A stretch of 30,828 nt of DNA from SKVR01 sp037441525 (GCA_037441525.1 JBBISA010000049.1:1-30828); one strand, 5' to 3'; positions 13,964 through 20,891 are shown, counted from the stretch's first letter. Notes: a model not told the origin generated them from the letters alone. Made by a program: numbers and translations.

Positions 13964-14959
13964 ATGTCGGAAACAATTATTAAAACAGCCGAGCAGGTAG
14001 CTGTAATTATACCAGAAATTACCGATGAAAAAGAATTTTCAACAATCAAACCACACATCGAATTTGCCGAAGAAAGCATTTTACTTCCGCTTATTGGTGA
14101 AGAGTTGCTGCAATATCTACGCAATTATACTCCTGATGCCTCCGGCTCTGCTTCACCGGGCAGTGCAATTACTCATGATATTGCCCAGAAATTAATAAAG
14201 CTGTGCAGCGCTGTTACTGCCTATAGTTTTGCTTTCGAATATTCTAAAACCGGTGATGTTAACTTCACCAGCATGGGTATGCAAGGTATTGAAACTGGAA
14301 ATTTCAAAGGAGTTTTCGAATACCAGAAAAGGGATGTTATGAATGCATACGCCCAAAAGCTCGACCAGGCAACCGACTCTATGCTGTTGTATCTGGAAAA
14401 GGTTAAACCTGCCATGTGGCCTGCATATCTCCGCACCGACAATAATTCGCTTTTCATTAATAATGCTGCCGATTTCTCCAGGATATGTAACATTTTCAAC
14501 AGCCGCCGTACATTTCTGGCTATTAAGCCAATTATTGAAGATGTTGAAATATCGATCATTCTTCCCATAACAGGTAAAGTTTTATTCGATATTCTGAAAC
14601 AACCTTCACCGCAGGACAGCTCAGCAAGATCCACAACTATTAAAACCCTTAAGGCATATGCCATAAGGGCTATTGCAAACAGGGTTATTGCCGATGCGCT
14701 TGATAAGGTTAGCTTGCGCCTTTTTTCTGATGGCGTTTCTTTTGCTTCATTCCTGGGTATTCAGTCAAAAGACCGAAACATAATGGTTTCCGAAAAAGAC
14801 AACCGCAAAAAAGCACACCTTACAACTTCAGAAAGCTACCTTACTCTTATAAGGAAAATACTCGAAGATAATGCTCCGCAATTCCCTGAGTACACTCCTT
14901 TAGACAGCGGATCTGTTGGTCATGATAATACCGGACGAAAACATTTCCTATTCTCATAA
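13964..14959 (+). CDS. DUF6712-like connector protein with an internal duplication, 331 aa
   Basis: The protein consists of two similar halves. Residues 25-52 (FSTIKPHIEFAEESILLPLI and on) align with residues 184-211 (FLAIKPIIEDVEISIILPIT and on), an offset of about 159 residues. Both are followed by a long helical segment. The fold resembles DUF6712-family proteins found next to portals in Bacteroidota phages, which are thought to be head-tail connector components. A Ser/Gly/Pro stretch (DASGSASPGSA, about 57-67) interrupts the first half. The start at 13964 lies 4 nt after the portal stop; an upstream in-frame start at 13898 would overlap the portal gene. Confidence 0.65.
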   Translation: MSETIIKTAEQVAVIIPEITDEKEFSTIKPHIEFAEESILLPLIGEELLQYLRNYTPDASGSASPGSAITHDIAQKLIKLCSAVTAYSFAFEYSKTGDVNFTSMGMQGIETGNFKGVFEYQKRDVMNAYAQKLDQATDSMLLYLEKVKPAMWPAYLRTDNNSLFINNAADFSRICNIFNSRRTFLAIKPIIEDVEISIILPITGKVLFDILKQPSPQDSSARSTTIKTLKAYAIRAIANRVIADALDKVSLRLFSDGVSFASFLGIQSKDRNIMVSEKDNRKKAHLTTSESYLTLIRKILEDNAPQFPEYTPLDSGSVGHDNTGRKHFLFS

Positions 14960-14961
14960 CC

Positions 14962-15468
14962 ATGAAATATTTTGCAGCTTTAATACTTGCAGTTTTATTT
15001 TTACCGGCCTGCAATCCGTGCAGCAGGCTTTCACGCAAATGCCCGCCAAATGTTATTATACGCGATAGCATTATAGAAAAAACGGTTACTTCACTGCGCG
15101 ATACATTGATTTTTGTACCTATACCTGGCCAAACCATTATAGACAGCATTCTGGTTCCCTGGCCGCCATCTGGCAAAACGCACAGCAATAATAATCAGCA
15201 GCGATTAACCGTTACCGGCAAACTTGCAAAAGCATCAAGCTGGATCAATAGAGATAAACTGTATCTCGAGTTAACAGAGGGAGATACTCTCCTGCCTGTA
15301 AAGTTAGATAATGCAATAAGGGAAACAACATACTGGAAACACCGCTATCACAACAAGGAAACCGTTACCGTTATTCCCTGGCGATGGTGGGAAAAGGCTT
15401 TTTTCTGGGCAGGTGTATTCTCTCTGATTTTTGCTGTTGCATTGCTCGTATATAAACTTTTAAAATGA
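14962..15468 (+). CDS. candidate unimolecular spanin: lipoprotein with a C-terminal membrane helix, 168 aa
   Basis: The N-terminus is a lipoprotein signal peptide (MKYFAALILAVLFLPAC) with Cys17 as the likely lipidated residue. The C-terminus has a single membrane helix (about residues 146-165, FFWAGVFSLIFAVALLVYKL) and a short basic end. A protein anchored in the outer membrane by lipid and in the inner membrane by a C-terminal helix is the layout of a unimolecular spanin such as T1 gp11 (161 aa), which fuses the two membranes at the end of lysis. The linker is beta-rich and polar. It overlaps the next gene by ATGA and lies among head genes, not in a lysis cassette, which is unusual. A virion or envelope lipoprotein is the alternative. 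Confidence 0.6.
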   Translation: MKYFAALILAVLFLPACNPCSRLSRKCPPNVIIRDSIIEKTVTSLRDTLIFVPIPGQTIIDSILVPWPPSGKTHSNNNQQRLTVTGKLAKASSWINRDKLYLELTEGDTLLPVKLDNAIRETTYWKHRYHNKETVTVIPWRWWEKAFFWAGVFSLIFAVALLVYKLLK

Positions 15469-16394
15469 ATACTGTTCAATACCTTAACCGTACCTTCTCT
15501 GTACCTTCGTCGTGGGATGAATTCACCAACGACCAGCTTATTCTTATTACACAGCTGATACTCTCAGGCATGGATCCGGTTAGGATTAAAACAATACTTG
15601 CCACCCATGTTATTGGGCTTAGCGGCCACCTTCGCCCTTTTGCCGGAAACACATACTTTGTTCCCGGCAAAATAAGTAAATTCCAGTTGCTTGCATTCAG
15701 GGCCATTACCCGTAAAAAAGCTTACCTGGTTAGCCCCGAAGATATATTCTTTATTTCAGAGCTTTTCAACTTTATGTTTATACCCGCTAAGTATATCGAA
15801 GATGATGAAAAGCCACTTGTGCGAAACGTGTTACTTAAGCGTAATTTCCTGCCAGTAATAAAATCGGGGAAAACACTGCTTTACGGTACTTCAGAATATT
15901 ATGGTAATTGTACTACTGCCGAGTACATTGCTGCCGAAAACCATTACACCGAATTTATTAATTCGGCAAGCGTTGAAAACCTTGATAACCTCTGTGCGGC
16001 ACTTTACAGGCCAATTGTGCATTTAAGCCCCGTTAAAAAACTTTTCATACATTCCGGGGCCGACATACGTCAGCCATTCGACGATAATTATCTCGATAAT
16101 GCTTCATGCTTTTCAAAAATACCGCTTTGGCAGAAATTTGCTGTATTGCTTATGTTCGAAGGAGTGAGAAACTATTTCATGTTAGATTATCCTGAAATAT
16201 ACACCAGTTCAGATGAAGCAACCGATACAGAAAACAACAACCAGTCGGCATGGCCCATGGTGGTCAGATCTGTTGCCGGCCATGTTACCAACATCGAAAA
16301 GGTGCTTAGCTTAAACATCCATTCATTTATGTTCGAGCTAAACCAGTCTATTATCGATGCACGAAAAGTTAAATCAATCACTCCGAAACAATGA
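15465..16394 (+). CDS. hypothetical protein of the neck/tail operon, 309 aa
   Basis: The gene is coupled by ATGA overlaps to both neighbours. The protein is mainly helical and soluble-looking, with an N-terminal domain (about 1-130) and a C-terminal helical part. The C-terminal part ends with PMVVRSVAGHVTNIEKVLSLNIHSFMFELNQSIIDAR, which resembles the region of phage tail-assembly proteins that contacts other tail subunits. I do not recognise the family with confidence. Position after the connector and before a tail-terminator-like gene suggests a neck or tail-assembly role. Confidence 0.5.
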   Translation: MNTVQYLNRTFSVPSSWDEFTNDQLILITQLILSGMDPVRIKTILATHVIGLSGHLRPFAGNTYFVPGKISKFQLLAFRAITRKKAYLVSPEDIFFISELFNFMFIPAKYIEDDEKPLVRNVLLKRNFLPVIKSGKTLLYGTSEYYGNCTTAEYIAAENHYTEFINSASVENLDNLCAALYRPIVHLSPVKKLFIHSGADIRQPFDDNYLDNASCFSKIPLWQKFAVLLMFEGVRNYFMLDYPEIYTSSDEATDTENNNQSAWPMVVRSVAGHVTNIEKVLSLNIHSFMFELNQSIIDARKVKSITPKQ

Positions 16395-16903
16395 TATCAT
16401 ACTCCGATTACATAAACTACTTTCAGAAACTATCATCTGAACACGCACAAATAAAGCATTCTGATAGCGAGAAGCATTTCTTTCGCACCACACTCGAAGA
16501 AGTGCTGGCTGCAATACCCAACCGAACAATACGCTACCCTGCAGTTATGCTGCTGCCGCTCGAAATACGCACACTTGGCAACAGCGACAATGCCTATGAA
16601 AGAATTTACGGAGGCTTTCTTATTCTCGAAGCATTACGTAAACCAGAAGATCATGCCCGCCGCGAAGAGATACTTAAAAACACACGCATTATTGGCGATG
16701 ATTTTATTTGCCGCATAAGGCACGATGTTTACAATTGCCAGGTGCCATTCGCGCAAAAACTCTTTGTTCAGTTCGACGATACTGCCGTAATAAAAAAAGA
16801 ATGGGGGCCCGTTTGGGATAATGCATTTGGCTGGTCGTATGAATTTTCATTGTTTGCCCCCTACAACCACAAGTATAATGCTGGCGTATGGATAACATCC
16901 TGA
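16391..16903 (+). CDS. putative neck or tail-terminator protein, 170 aa
   Basis: The size and gene position suit a small neck or tail-completion protein. The sequence has an N-terminal helix, a strand-rich centre (YPAVMLLPLEIRTLG) and a C-terminal strand pair ending in WGPVWDNAFGWSYEFSLFAPYN, resembling small tail-terminator folds. No signal peptide is seen. It starts in an ATGA overlap and ends 16 nt inside the next gene, so it is co-translated with both. The call is from context only. Confidence 0.45.
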   Translation: MISYSDYINYFQKLSSEHAQIKHSDSEKHFFRTTLEEVLAAIPNRTIRYPAVMLLPLEIRTLGNSDNAYERIYGGFLILEALRKPEDHARREEILKNTRIIGDDFICRIRHDVYNCQVPFAQKLFVQFDDTAVIKKEWGPVWDNAFGWSYEFSLFAPYNHKYNAGVWITS

Positions 16904-17352
16904 TAAAAATTCTGCTTACTGGCGACACCTGCACCGGCAAAACAACCCTTGCCACCGAAATCTGCAATACAATTACCAGGTTCGGAGAATTCAAACATGT
17001 TGCCATAGATACATTCAGGCAGCCACACAGCAACATTCACCAGGAGTATAGCGCCAAAATGAACTTTGTTAAAGCCGCATGCCAGCAAATAAACACCGTT
17101 GTAGAGTGTGCCGGTGTTGGACTCACAGCAAATCTTCTCCTTAGCTCAATGCGCGATCTTATTGAAATAAGACCCGTTAAAATTTTTGCCTTTAACCTGC
17201 AACCACGCGATTACACACCCCCAGCAAAAACAAACTTCGACCCAATGCTTGCAGTATACAACTTTCGCGAGTTTAACCCTGTTATTATTACTCATTACGA
17301 AATAGAGAAAAAAATGCGGGTAGTAAACCGTATTTTAAACCAAAACATATAA
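16888..17352 (+). CDS. P-loop kinase-like protein, 154 aa
   Basis: A clear Walker A motif GDTCTGKTT (residues 12-20) starts the protein. VAIDTF and VVECAGVGLT follow as strands typical of small nucleoside/nucleotide or shikimate-type kinases. The length fits a minimal P-loop kinase without a separate partner domain. The substrate is unknown; nucleotide, polynucleotide or small-molecule phosphorylation are all possible. It overlaps the tail-terminator-like gene by 16 nt and closes late operon 3, an odd place for an enzyme. Confidence 0.65.
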   Translation: MDNILIKILLTGDTCTGKTTLATEICNTITRFGEFKHVAIDTFRQPHSNIHQEYSAKMNFVKAACQQINTVVECAGVGLTANLLLSSMRDLIEIRPVKIFAFNLQPRDYTPPAKTNFDPMLAVYNFREFNPVIITHYEIEKKMRVVNRILNQNI

Positions 17353-17444
17353 CTTCATTTATATTCCTTCGTACAAGCAACAGCGCGCCAATATTCCCGA
17401 GGATTCTTCTTACTAATTGTTAAACATTTTTTTAAAATCTATTT

Positions 17445-17672
17445 ATGGAAAAAGCAAAAGAAAGCACCGATTATGTAAAAGATGCCCTTATACAGGCCGA
17501 GCTGCAAAACCCCGTTCAGAATATAGTTGATATTACTGACCATCTTTTCGAAATAATTGATGGGTTTAATACCGAACTGGCCGTTTTCGACCTGCAAAAC
17601 AGCATTGGCAAACTCAAAAAATACTACGAATTCAACAAAATACTTTTGGCTCACCTGCAAAAAAAGCAGTAA
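17445..17672 (+). CDS. small hypothetical protein, 75 aa
   Basis: The start at ATG 17445 follows a 92-nt spacer with no late promoter. The product is acidic and helical, with evenly spaced hydrophobic residues suggesting a coiled coil or helical hairpin (VDITDHLFEIIDGFNTEL, then NSIGKLKKYYEFNKILLAHL). It is followed by a terminator at 17726-17758, so it is either the last gene of operon 3 by readthrough or an independent small gene. I do not recognise it. Confidence 0.55.
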   Translation: MEKAKESTDYVKDALIQAELQNPVQNIVDITDHLFEIIDGFNTELAVFDLQNSIGKLKKYYEFNKILLAHLQKKQ

Positions 17673-17725
17673 ATATTATATCTTTGTGCCGCCTACATCC
17701 TACAGTAGCATGCATTAGGCAAGGC

Positions 17726-17758
17726 AAAACCCCTGTCGTATTAACGGTGGGGTTTTTT
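17726..17758 (+). terminator. terminator closing the portal operon region
   Basis: AAAACCCC (17726-17733) pairs with GGGGTTTT (from 17749), followed by a T-run to 17758. The loop of 15 nt is long, but the stem is perfect. Confidence 0.7.
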
Positions 17759-17828
17759 GTTATCTGTTTTTATGCAAGTTATTCGCGCAAAAATAACCTT
17801 GCTAAGGCCAGGCCCTTCGGGTGCCGTC

Positions 17829-17875
17829 ATCTCGTTGAAAAAAACACTCATGCTTCAAGTTTTTTTCAACGAGAT
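17829..17875. repeat. perfect 17-bp hairpin
   Basis: ATCTCGTTGAAAAAAAC (17829-17845) pairs perfectly with GTTTTTTTCAACGAGAT (17859-17875) around a 13-nt loop. No gene overlaps it convincingly. It is longer than the terminators in the window and lies at the left edge of the second accessory island. Confidence 0.8.
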
Positions 17876-17877
17876 CG

Positions 17878-17914
17878 GGGATAATTCATAATTATATTTT
17901 GGTCGAATTATCCC
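17878..17914. repeat. 10-bp inverted repeat beside the 17-bp hairpin
   Basis: GGGATAATTC (17878-17887) pairs perfectly with GAATTATCCC (17905-17914) across a 17-nt spacer. It begins only two bases after the larger hairpin. Confidence 0.7.
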
Positions 17915-18066
17915 TTTGACAGGCAGCCTTGCCGGTTATTTTTTCACCATCACGCCACCCACCCTTATACATCCAATATAATAAGTGCTACCATTACGGC
18001 AGCTGATCCTTATCATACTTGCTTTGGGCGTGATTACGAATTGCCGTGCATTAAAAACATCTAACC

Positions 18067-18104
18067 GGCGCGCCGGATGCCTAGATAATTCCTAAGGGCA
18101 TGGG
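18067..18104 (+). promoter_or_regulatory. leader element, copy C (upstream of the decayed paralogue)
   Basis: This copy begins GGCGCGCCGGATGCC and ends TTCCTAAGGGCATGGG, 8 nt before the ATG at 18113. It shares CTAACCGGCGYGCCRGATGCC with copy A. In the small 3' hairpin the change CCCA to CCTA keeps pairing with TGGG through a G-T pair. Confidence 0.75.
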
Positions 18105-18112
18105 TAAACGAT

Positions 18113-18340
18113 ATGGATATTTTCGCTTTAGCTTAAATTGCTAAAACCTTTTATGAAGAAAACAAACCTAAAAAAGTTCTCCATCATGGCTGGGCTAAGC
18201 AGGTTTGTACTAATGGCACAAATTCATTGTTTGTGCATTCATCTTATGATCATCAGGAAGGTGAATATATTTTCAAATTAGAAACTCGCAATGATAAAAC
18301 ATTTTGTGAGCTCTATAAATTTCCAATACCAAAGGAATAA
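18113..18340 (+). pseudogene. decayed paralogue of the small accessory gene at 11825
   Basis: The frame from ATG 18113 begins MDIFALA, hits TAA at 18134-18136 in place of the Lys codon at position 8 of the paralogue, then continues without a stop to TAA at 18338. The continuation aligns along its length with the protein at 11825: HGWAKQVCTNG against HGWIKNVCTDG, GEYIFKLETRN against GEYVFKLETRN, and CELYKF against CELYKY. The leader element is retained. A single AAA-to-TAA change explains the break. It is probably inactive unless the stop is read through; no good downstream start is visible for a shortened version. Confidence 0.8.
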
Positions 18341-18490
18341 AAGATACTGCGCCAGGGATAAGTCTTTACTCATTCCGCTCCTTTGTCGCTTCATTCATTT
18401 CAGACACATCCCTGAAACCACGGGGAAACACTGTTTCGTCGTTCCTCCTTACAGAGTTTCTTTCTCTGTAGAATTACCATTTTAAATATG

Positions 18491-18616
18491 GTATCCCGCG
18501 ATAGCACTCATTAAGTAAATCTGTAACGCGGGATACTTATATAGTACCTTGCTGCTATTTGGTATCCCGCTATACAAATGCTTACAAGAAATCGTATCGC
18601 GGGATGCTTATATAGT
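18491..18616. repeat. two tandem hairpin units of about 71 bp
   Basis: Unit 1 has GTATCCCGCG (18491-18500) pairing with CGCGGGATAC (18527-18536). Unit 2 has GTATCCCGCTATAC (18562-18575) pairing with GTATCGCGGGATGC (18594-18607). Each stem is followed by TTATATAGT. The stems are conserved while the loops differ, and changes in unit 2 largely keep pairing, which suggests selection on the folded form. No gene overlaps convincingly. Function unknown. Confidence 0.7.
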
Positions 18617-19355
18617 GCGGCCCCCGTTTACCCCTAACCAACACAAATATATATTAGCAGCATATAACGCAAATAAAAACGCTTGCAACTGCGGTTTGAT
18701 GAAAGGGCGGTGCGGGCATCATAGTGGTAGTTTCGGACGGAGTCCATAAATATGAAGGGTTAAGTGATTATTTGTCCGTTTTTTATGTTTTTATTTACAG
18801 GAAAATCATTTATAGTGATATAGGGGTATATAATTCCCCTTGCATAAGGGTATTTACTTGCTTATGCTGTGATTTGTGATATGTATTAATAATGCATTTG
18901 ATTTCTTTTCTTTTCGGAAAGGAAAGAAACAAAAGAAAATGTTGTTAACCGGCCAAAGGAATTGCCGGAAAGCATTGAAACCCGTTTCCTGTGTCTTTTT
19001 TGGCGTGAAGCTTTTCAGGGGATTATATTCCTTCAATACATTAAATTATTCTGTTGGTTCCCTTTTATTAGCACCACTTCATTAAAGTCAATTTGATTCT
19101 AATTGACATCTATATTATTACTGATAAATCCATTTACCCACGGCTGCATTATAATTCCTACGTTCAATTTCTGATTTCTGCGCTGTCAGGAAAAAATTAT
19201 AAGCAAACCTATGATAAATGCTCAGAGAAAAACTGCCGCAAGTAAAGGATTTTCCCGGCATATCCTTGGTCGTGCCTCCCGGCGGTATTCCAGTTCCTCC
19301 TTGACATGCGGACGCATTTATCACTTAACGGGCTTAAATTTTAATCCTTACAGCT
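18617..19355. other. long non-coding stretch, no gene supported
   Basis: About 740 bases hold no convincing gene. CGGAC (18734) can pair with GTCCG (18774) before a T-run, a weak terminator-like arrangement. AGGGG and CCCCT flank a short A/T spacer near 18824-18843. A near-perfect inverted repeat of TTTCTTTTC type lies around 18900-18928. Short frames at 18876-19085 (+) and 19118-19324 (-) look like decayed or chance sequence. The stretch is probably decayed accessory DNA. Confidence 0.4.
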
Positions 19356-19604
19356 ATGAAAAAAATTGAGAAATTGTACGTAGGAAAAGGCTCAATGCCA
19401 CAGTCAGGAATGGACATCATCAGGATAAGCCTGAAGATGGAATTATTGAATCAACTGGTTTATGAATTTGAAGGTGTAAGCTTCGTAACTCTGGAAGTGT
19501 CCAGGTTAAAAGAACCAGATCAGTTTAACAGAACACATACGGTGTATGGTTCGGTATTGAAGGAAGAAGATCCACCTGCCCCGAAAAAAAGGGCACGCAA
19601 CTAA
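19356..19604 (+). CDS. small conserved-looking hypothetical protein, 82 aa
   Basis: The protein begins MKKIEKLYVGKG, has a central strand and helix region, then FEGVSFVTLEVSRLKEPDQFNRTHTVYGSVL and a Pro/Lys/Arg tail that could bind nucleic acid. The pattern recalls small phage or mobile-element proteins of Bacteroidota, but I cannot name a family. It is a single-gene unit followed within a few bases by a strong terminator. An A-rich leader precedes ATG 19356. Confidence 0.6.
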   Translation: MKKIEKLYVGKGSMPQSGMDIIRISLKMELLNQLVYEFEGVSFVTLEVSRLKEPDQFNRTHTVYGSVLKEEDPPAPKKRARN

Positions 19605-19605
19605 A

Positions 19606-19632
19606 AAAAGACCCCGGAAACGGGGTTTTTTT
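19606..19632 (+). terminator. terminator after the 82-aa gene
   Basis: ACCCCG (19611-19616) and CGGGGT (19621-19626) pair around GAAA, with A-rich sequence before and a T-run after. This is a compact, typical rho-independent terminator that may act in both directions. Confidence 0.9.
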
Positions 19633-19645
19633 ATTTTTAACAAAA

Positions 19646-19674
19646 TAATTTTGCACGTATCAAAAAAGATACGT
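19646..19674 (+). promoter_or_regulatory. -7 box with an overlapping palindromic operator
   Basis: TAATTTTGC at 19646-19654 matches the Bacteroidota -7 consensus. ACGTATC (19655-19661) and GATACGT (19668-19674) form a perfect palindrome around AAAAAA immediately downstream, covering the expected transcription start. This is a classic repressor layout. It would control the early-type genes from 19737, and the XRE protein encoded at 20878 is the obvious candidate repressor. The -33 element is weak. Confidence 0.6.
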
Positions 19675-19736
19675 ATACTTACACAGTATTTAATCATAAC
19701 CCTGGCGGCAACAGGACAACAATACGGCTCACGATT

Positions 19737-20051
19737 ATGAAAATTTCATTAGAAAACAATCAACTGATCATTGAAGAAGCAAGCTTTATTCCCGTTGACA
19801 ATTCTGAATTTGGCAAAAAAAGGGCTGCCAAAGATTGCGACAAAATGCCCGATATCCAATCACTTGTAAGTATCGCCAGGGAAAACGGCTATGATCTGCC
19901 TTCTCAGTCGTTTATCCATTGCTTCGAATCATGGGCTCTTGATCTTAAAAGCAACTACCACCACAACGGAATAAACGTATTTACCCCTTGCGGTTGCAAT
20001 CCTTTAAGATTTACAATTTATAAGGGAGATGGTAAAACTTATTTTGCATGA
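19737..20051 (+). CDS. hypothetical protein, 104 aa, first gene after the operator
   Basis: A soluble-looking alpha/beta protein with two Cys near its C-terminus (FTPCGCNPLRF) and an acidic N-terminal half. It starts about 60 nt after the palindromic operator and ends in an ATGA overlap with the next gene. No family is recognised. Its position suggests an early or lysogeny-control operon together with the genes to 21183. Confidence 0.6.
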   Translation: MKISLENNQLIIEEASFIPVDNSEFGKKRAAKDCDKMPDIQSLVSIARENGYDLPSQSFIHCFESWALDLKSNYHHNGINVFTPCGCNPLRFTIYKGDGKTYFA

Positions 20052-20278
20052 AGAAAGTTAAATGCCACTCCGTTCGCCTGCAAAGCCTGGTCAGTATATC
20101 TGATCAGGCTTACAAGGCCACCGGCTTCGATGGGTCTTCTGATATAATCCCTAAAAGCCAGGTATATGGACCCGATTATGAAGTATTAAAATCAGAGGCC
20201 TACTGGATAGCAGCCTGGATACTCGAAAAGAAAAACATCCAGCACTCAACAAAAAAAACAATGTGGTTTAACTCTTAA
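20048..20278 (+). CDS. small hypothetical protein, 76 aa
   Basis: It overlaps the preceding gene by ATGA, so translation is coupled. The product is basic at its N-terminus, with a central acidic helix (DYEVLKSEAYWIAAWILEKKN) and no membrane segment. No motif is recognised. A decayed gene fragment follows 11 nt downstream. Confidence 0.55.
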   Translation: MKKVKCHSVRLQSLVSISDQAYKATGFDGSSDIIPKSQVYGPDYEVLKSEAYWIAAWILEKKNIQHSTKKTMWFNS

Positions 20279-20289
20279 AAATCAATACA

Positions 20290-20446
20290 ATGGAAAAGAA
20301 AAACACATACCAAAACATTAGGATGGGGACCAGTTGATATAGGAAAACAAATCGGAATGGACGCCGATGAAGTTCTGCGCATGACACAATTTGCCGGATT
20401 ACCCGACCTTTTCAAAAACCATAAATTCACTAAATCCTGGGAATAA
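20290..20446 (+). pseudogene. C-terminal remnant of a ParB-like nuclease-family protein
   Basis: An ATG at 20290 opens a frame that stops after 15 codons. A different frame from about 20318 to TAA 20444 encodes LGWGPVDIGKQIGMDADEVLR and on to GLPDLFKNHKFTKSWE. This resembles the C-terminal end of phage ParB/Srx-type nuclease-domain proteins, where DADEVLR and FSKSW-like motifs recur. The rest of the protein is missing, so this is a stump, possibly with a frameshift near the start codon. The next gene starts one base after its stop, as if the remnant still provides translational coupling. Confidence 0.55.
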
Positions 20447-20447
20447 A

Positions 20448-20891
20448 ATGAAAATACAACACATAACTCTCAAAGGCTCCGATGTAGCCCGCGACACAGT
20501 AGATATCCTGCCCGAAACCATTGAATTCTTTAAAGAATTTCAAATAAAACAGGGTTCGAAAATCATACCTGTTGCCAAAACCAAATTCCATGTAAAAGTT
20601 ACCGTTACCACCGAAGGCGCAATGTTCGACATCATGAAAGATGGCCCGATTGCATACACCAATGCATGCAGCTTTTCAAAAAATCATCCCGACACAATTT
20701 TTGATCTATGCAAACAGTTAGGGGCCACTATTGCCCCTACACAGATAATTAAATACCCGGCAAATAATCTGTTTATTTACACTTTCCCTGTAAATCCCAT
20801 GGTGCTTAATATAAACGAAAACATCATTGCCGGAGAGATAGCCCTTTACATATACTACTCACTTTACCTTGCACATCATGCCAAACTCTAA
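20448..20891 (+). CDS. hypothetical protein, 147 aa
   Basis: The start at ATG 20448 follows the ParB-like remnant by one base; an upstream in-frame start at 20391 would lie inside that remnant. The product is mixed alpha/beta with alternating Val/Thr strands (KFHVKVTVTTEGAMFDI) and a C-terminal hydrophobic segment (IIAGEIALYIYYSLYL, about 125-140) that could be a membrane helix or a buried helix. It overlaps the XRE regulator by 14 nt. I do not recognise it. Confidence 0.55.
   Translation: MKIQHITLKGSDVARDTVDILPETIEFFKEFQIKQGSKIIPVAKTKFHVKVTVTTEGAMFDIMKDGPIAYTNACSFSKNHPDTIFDLCKQLGATIAPTQIIKYPANNLFIYTFPVNPMVLNINENIIAGEIALYIYYSLYLAHHAKL

Noticed and set aside
18067..18140. Leader element as coding extension of the downstream genes
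   Set aside because: In copies A and B the frame could extend upstream, but in copy C it is shifted relative to the ATG, so conservation is at the nucleotide level.
18491..18616. CRISPR array
   Set aside because: There are only two units, the conserved part is a pair of stem arms and not one uninterrupted repeat, and no cas gene is nearby.
18876..19085. 69-codon frame in the long spacer
   Set aside because: Repeated Phe/Lys runs arise from a purine/pyrimidine inverted repeat, and there is no start or promoter support. It resembles decayed sequence.
19118..19324. 68-codon antisense frame in the spacer before 19356
   Set aside because: It stands alone on the minus strand with no promoter, no partner gene and no recognisable motif.
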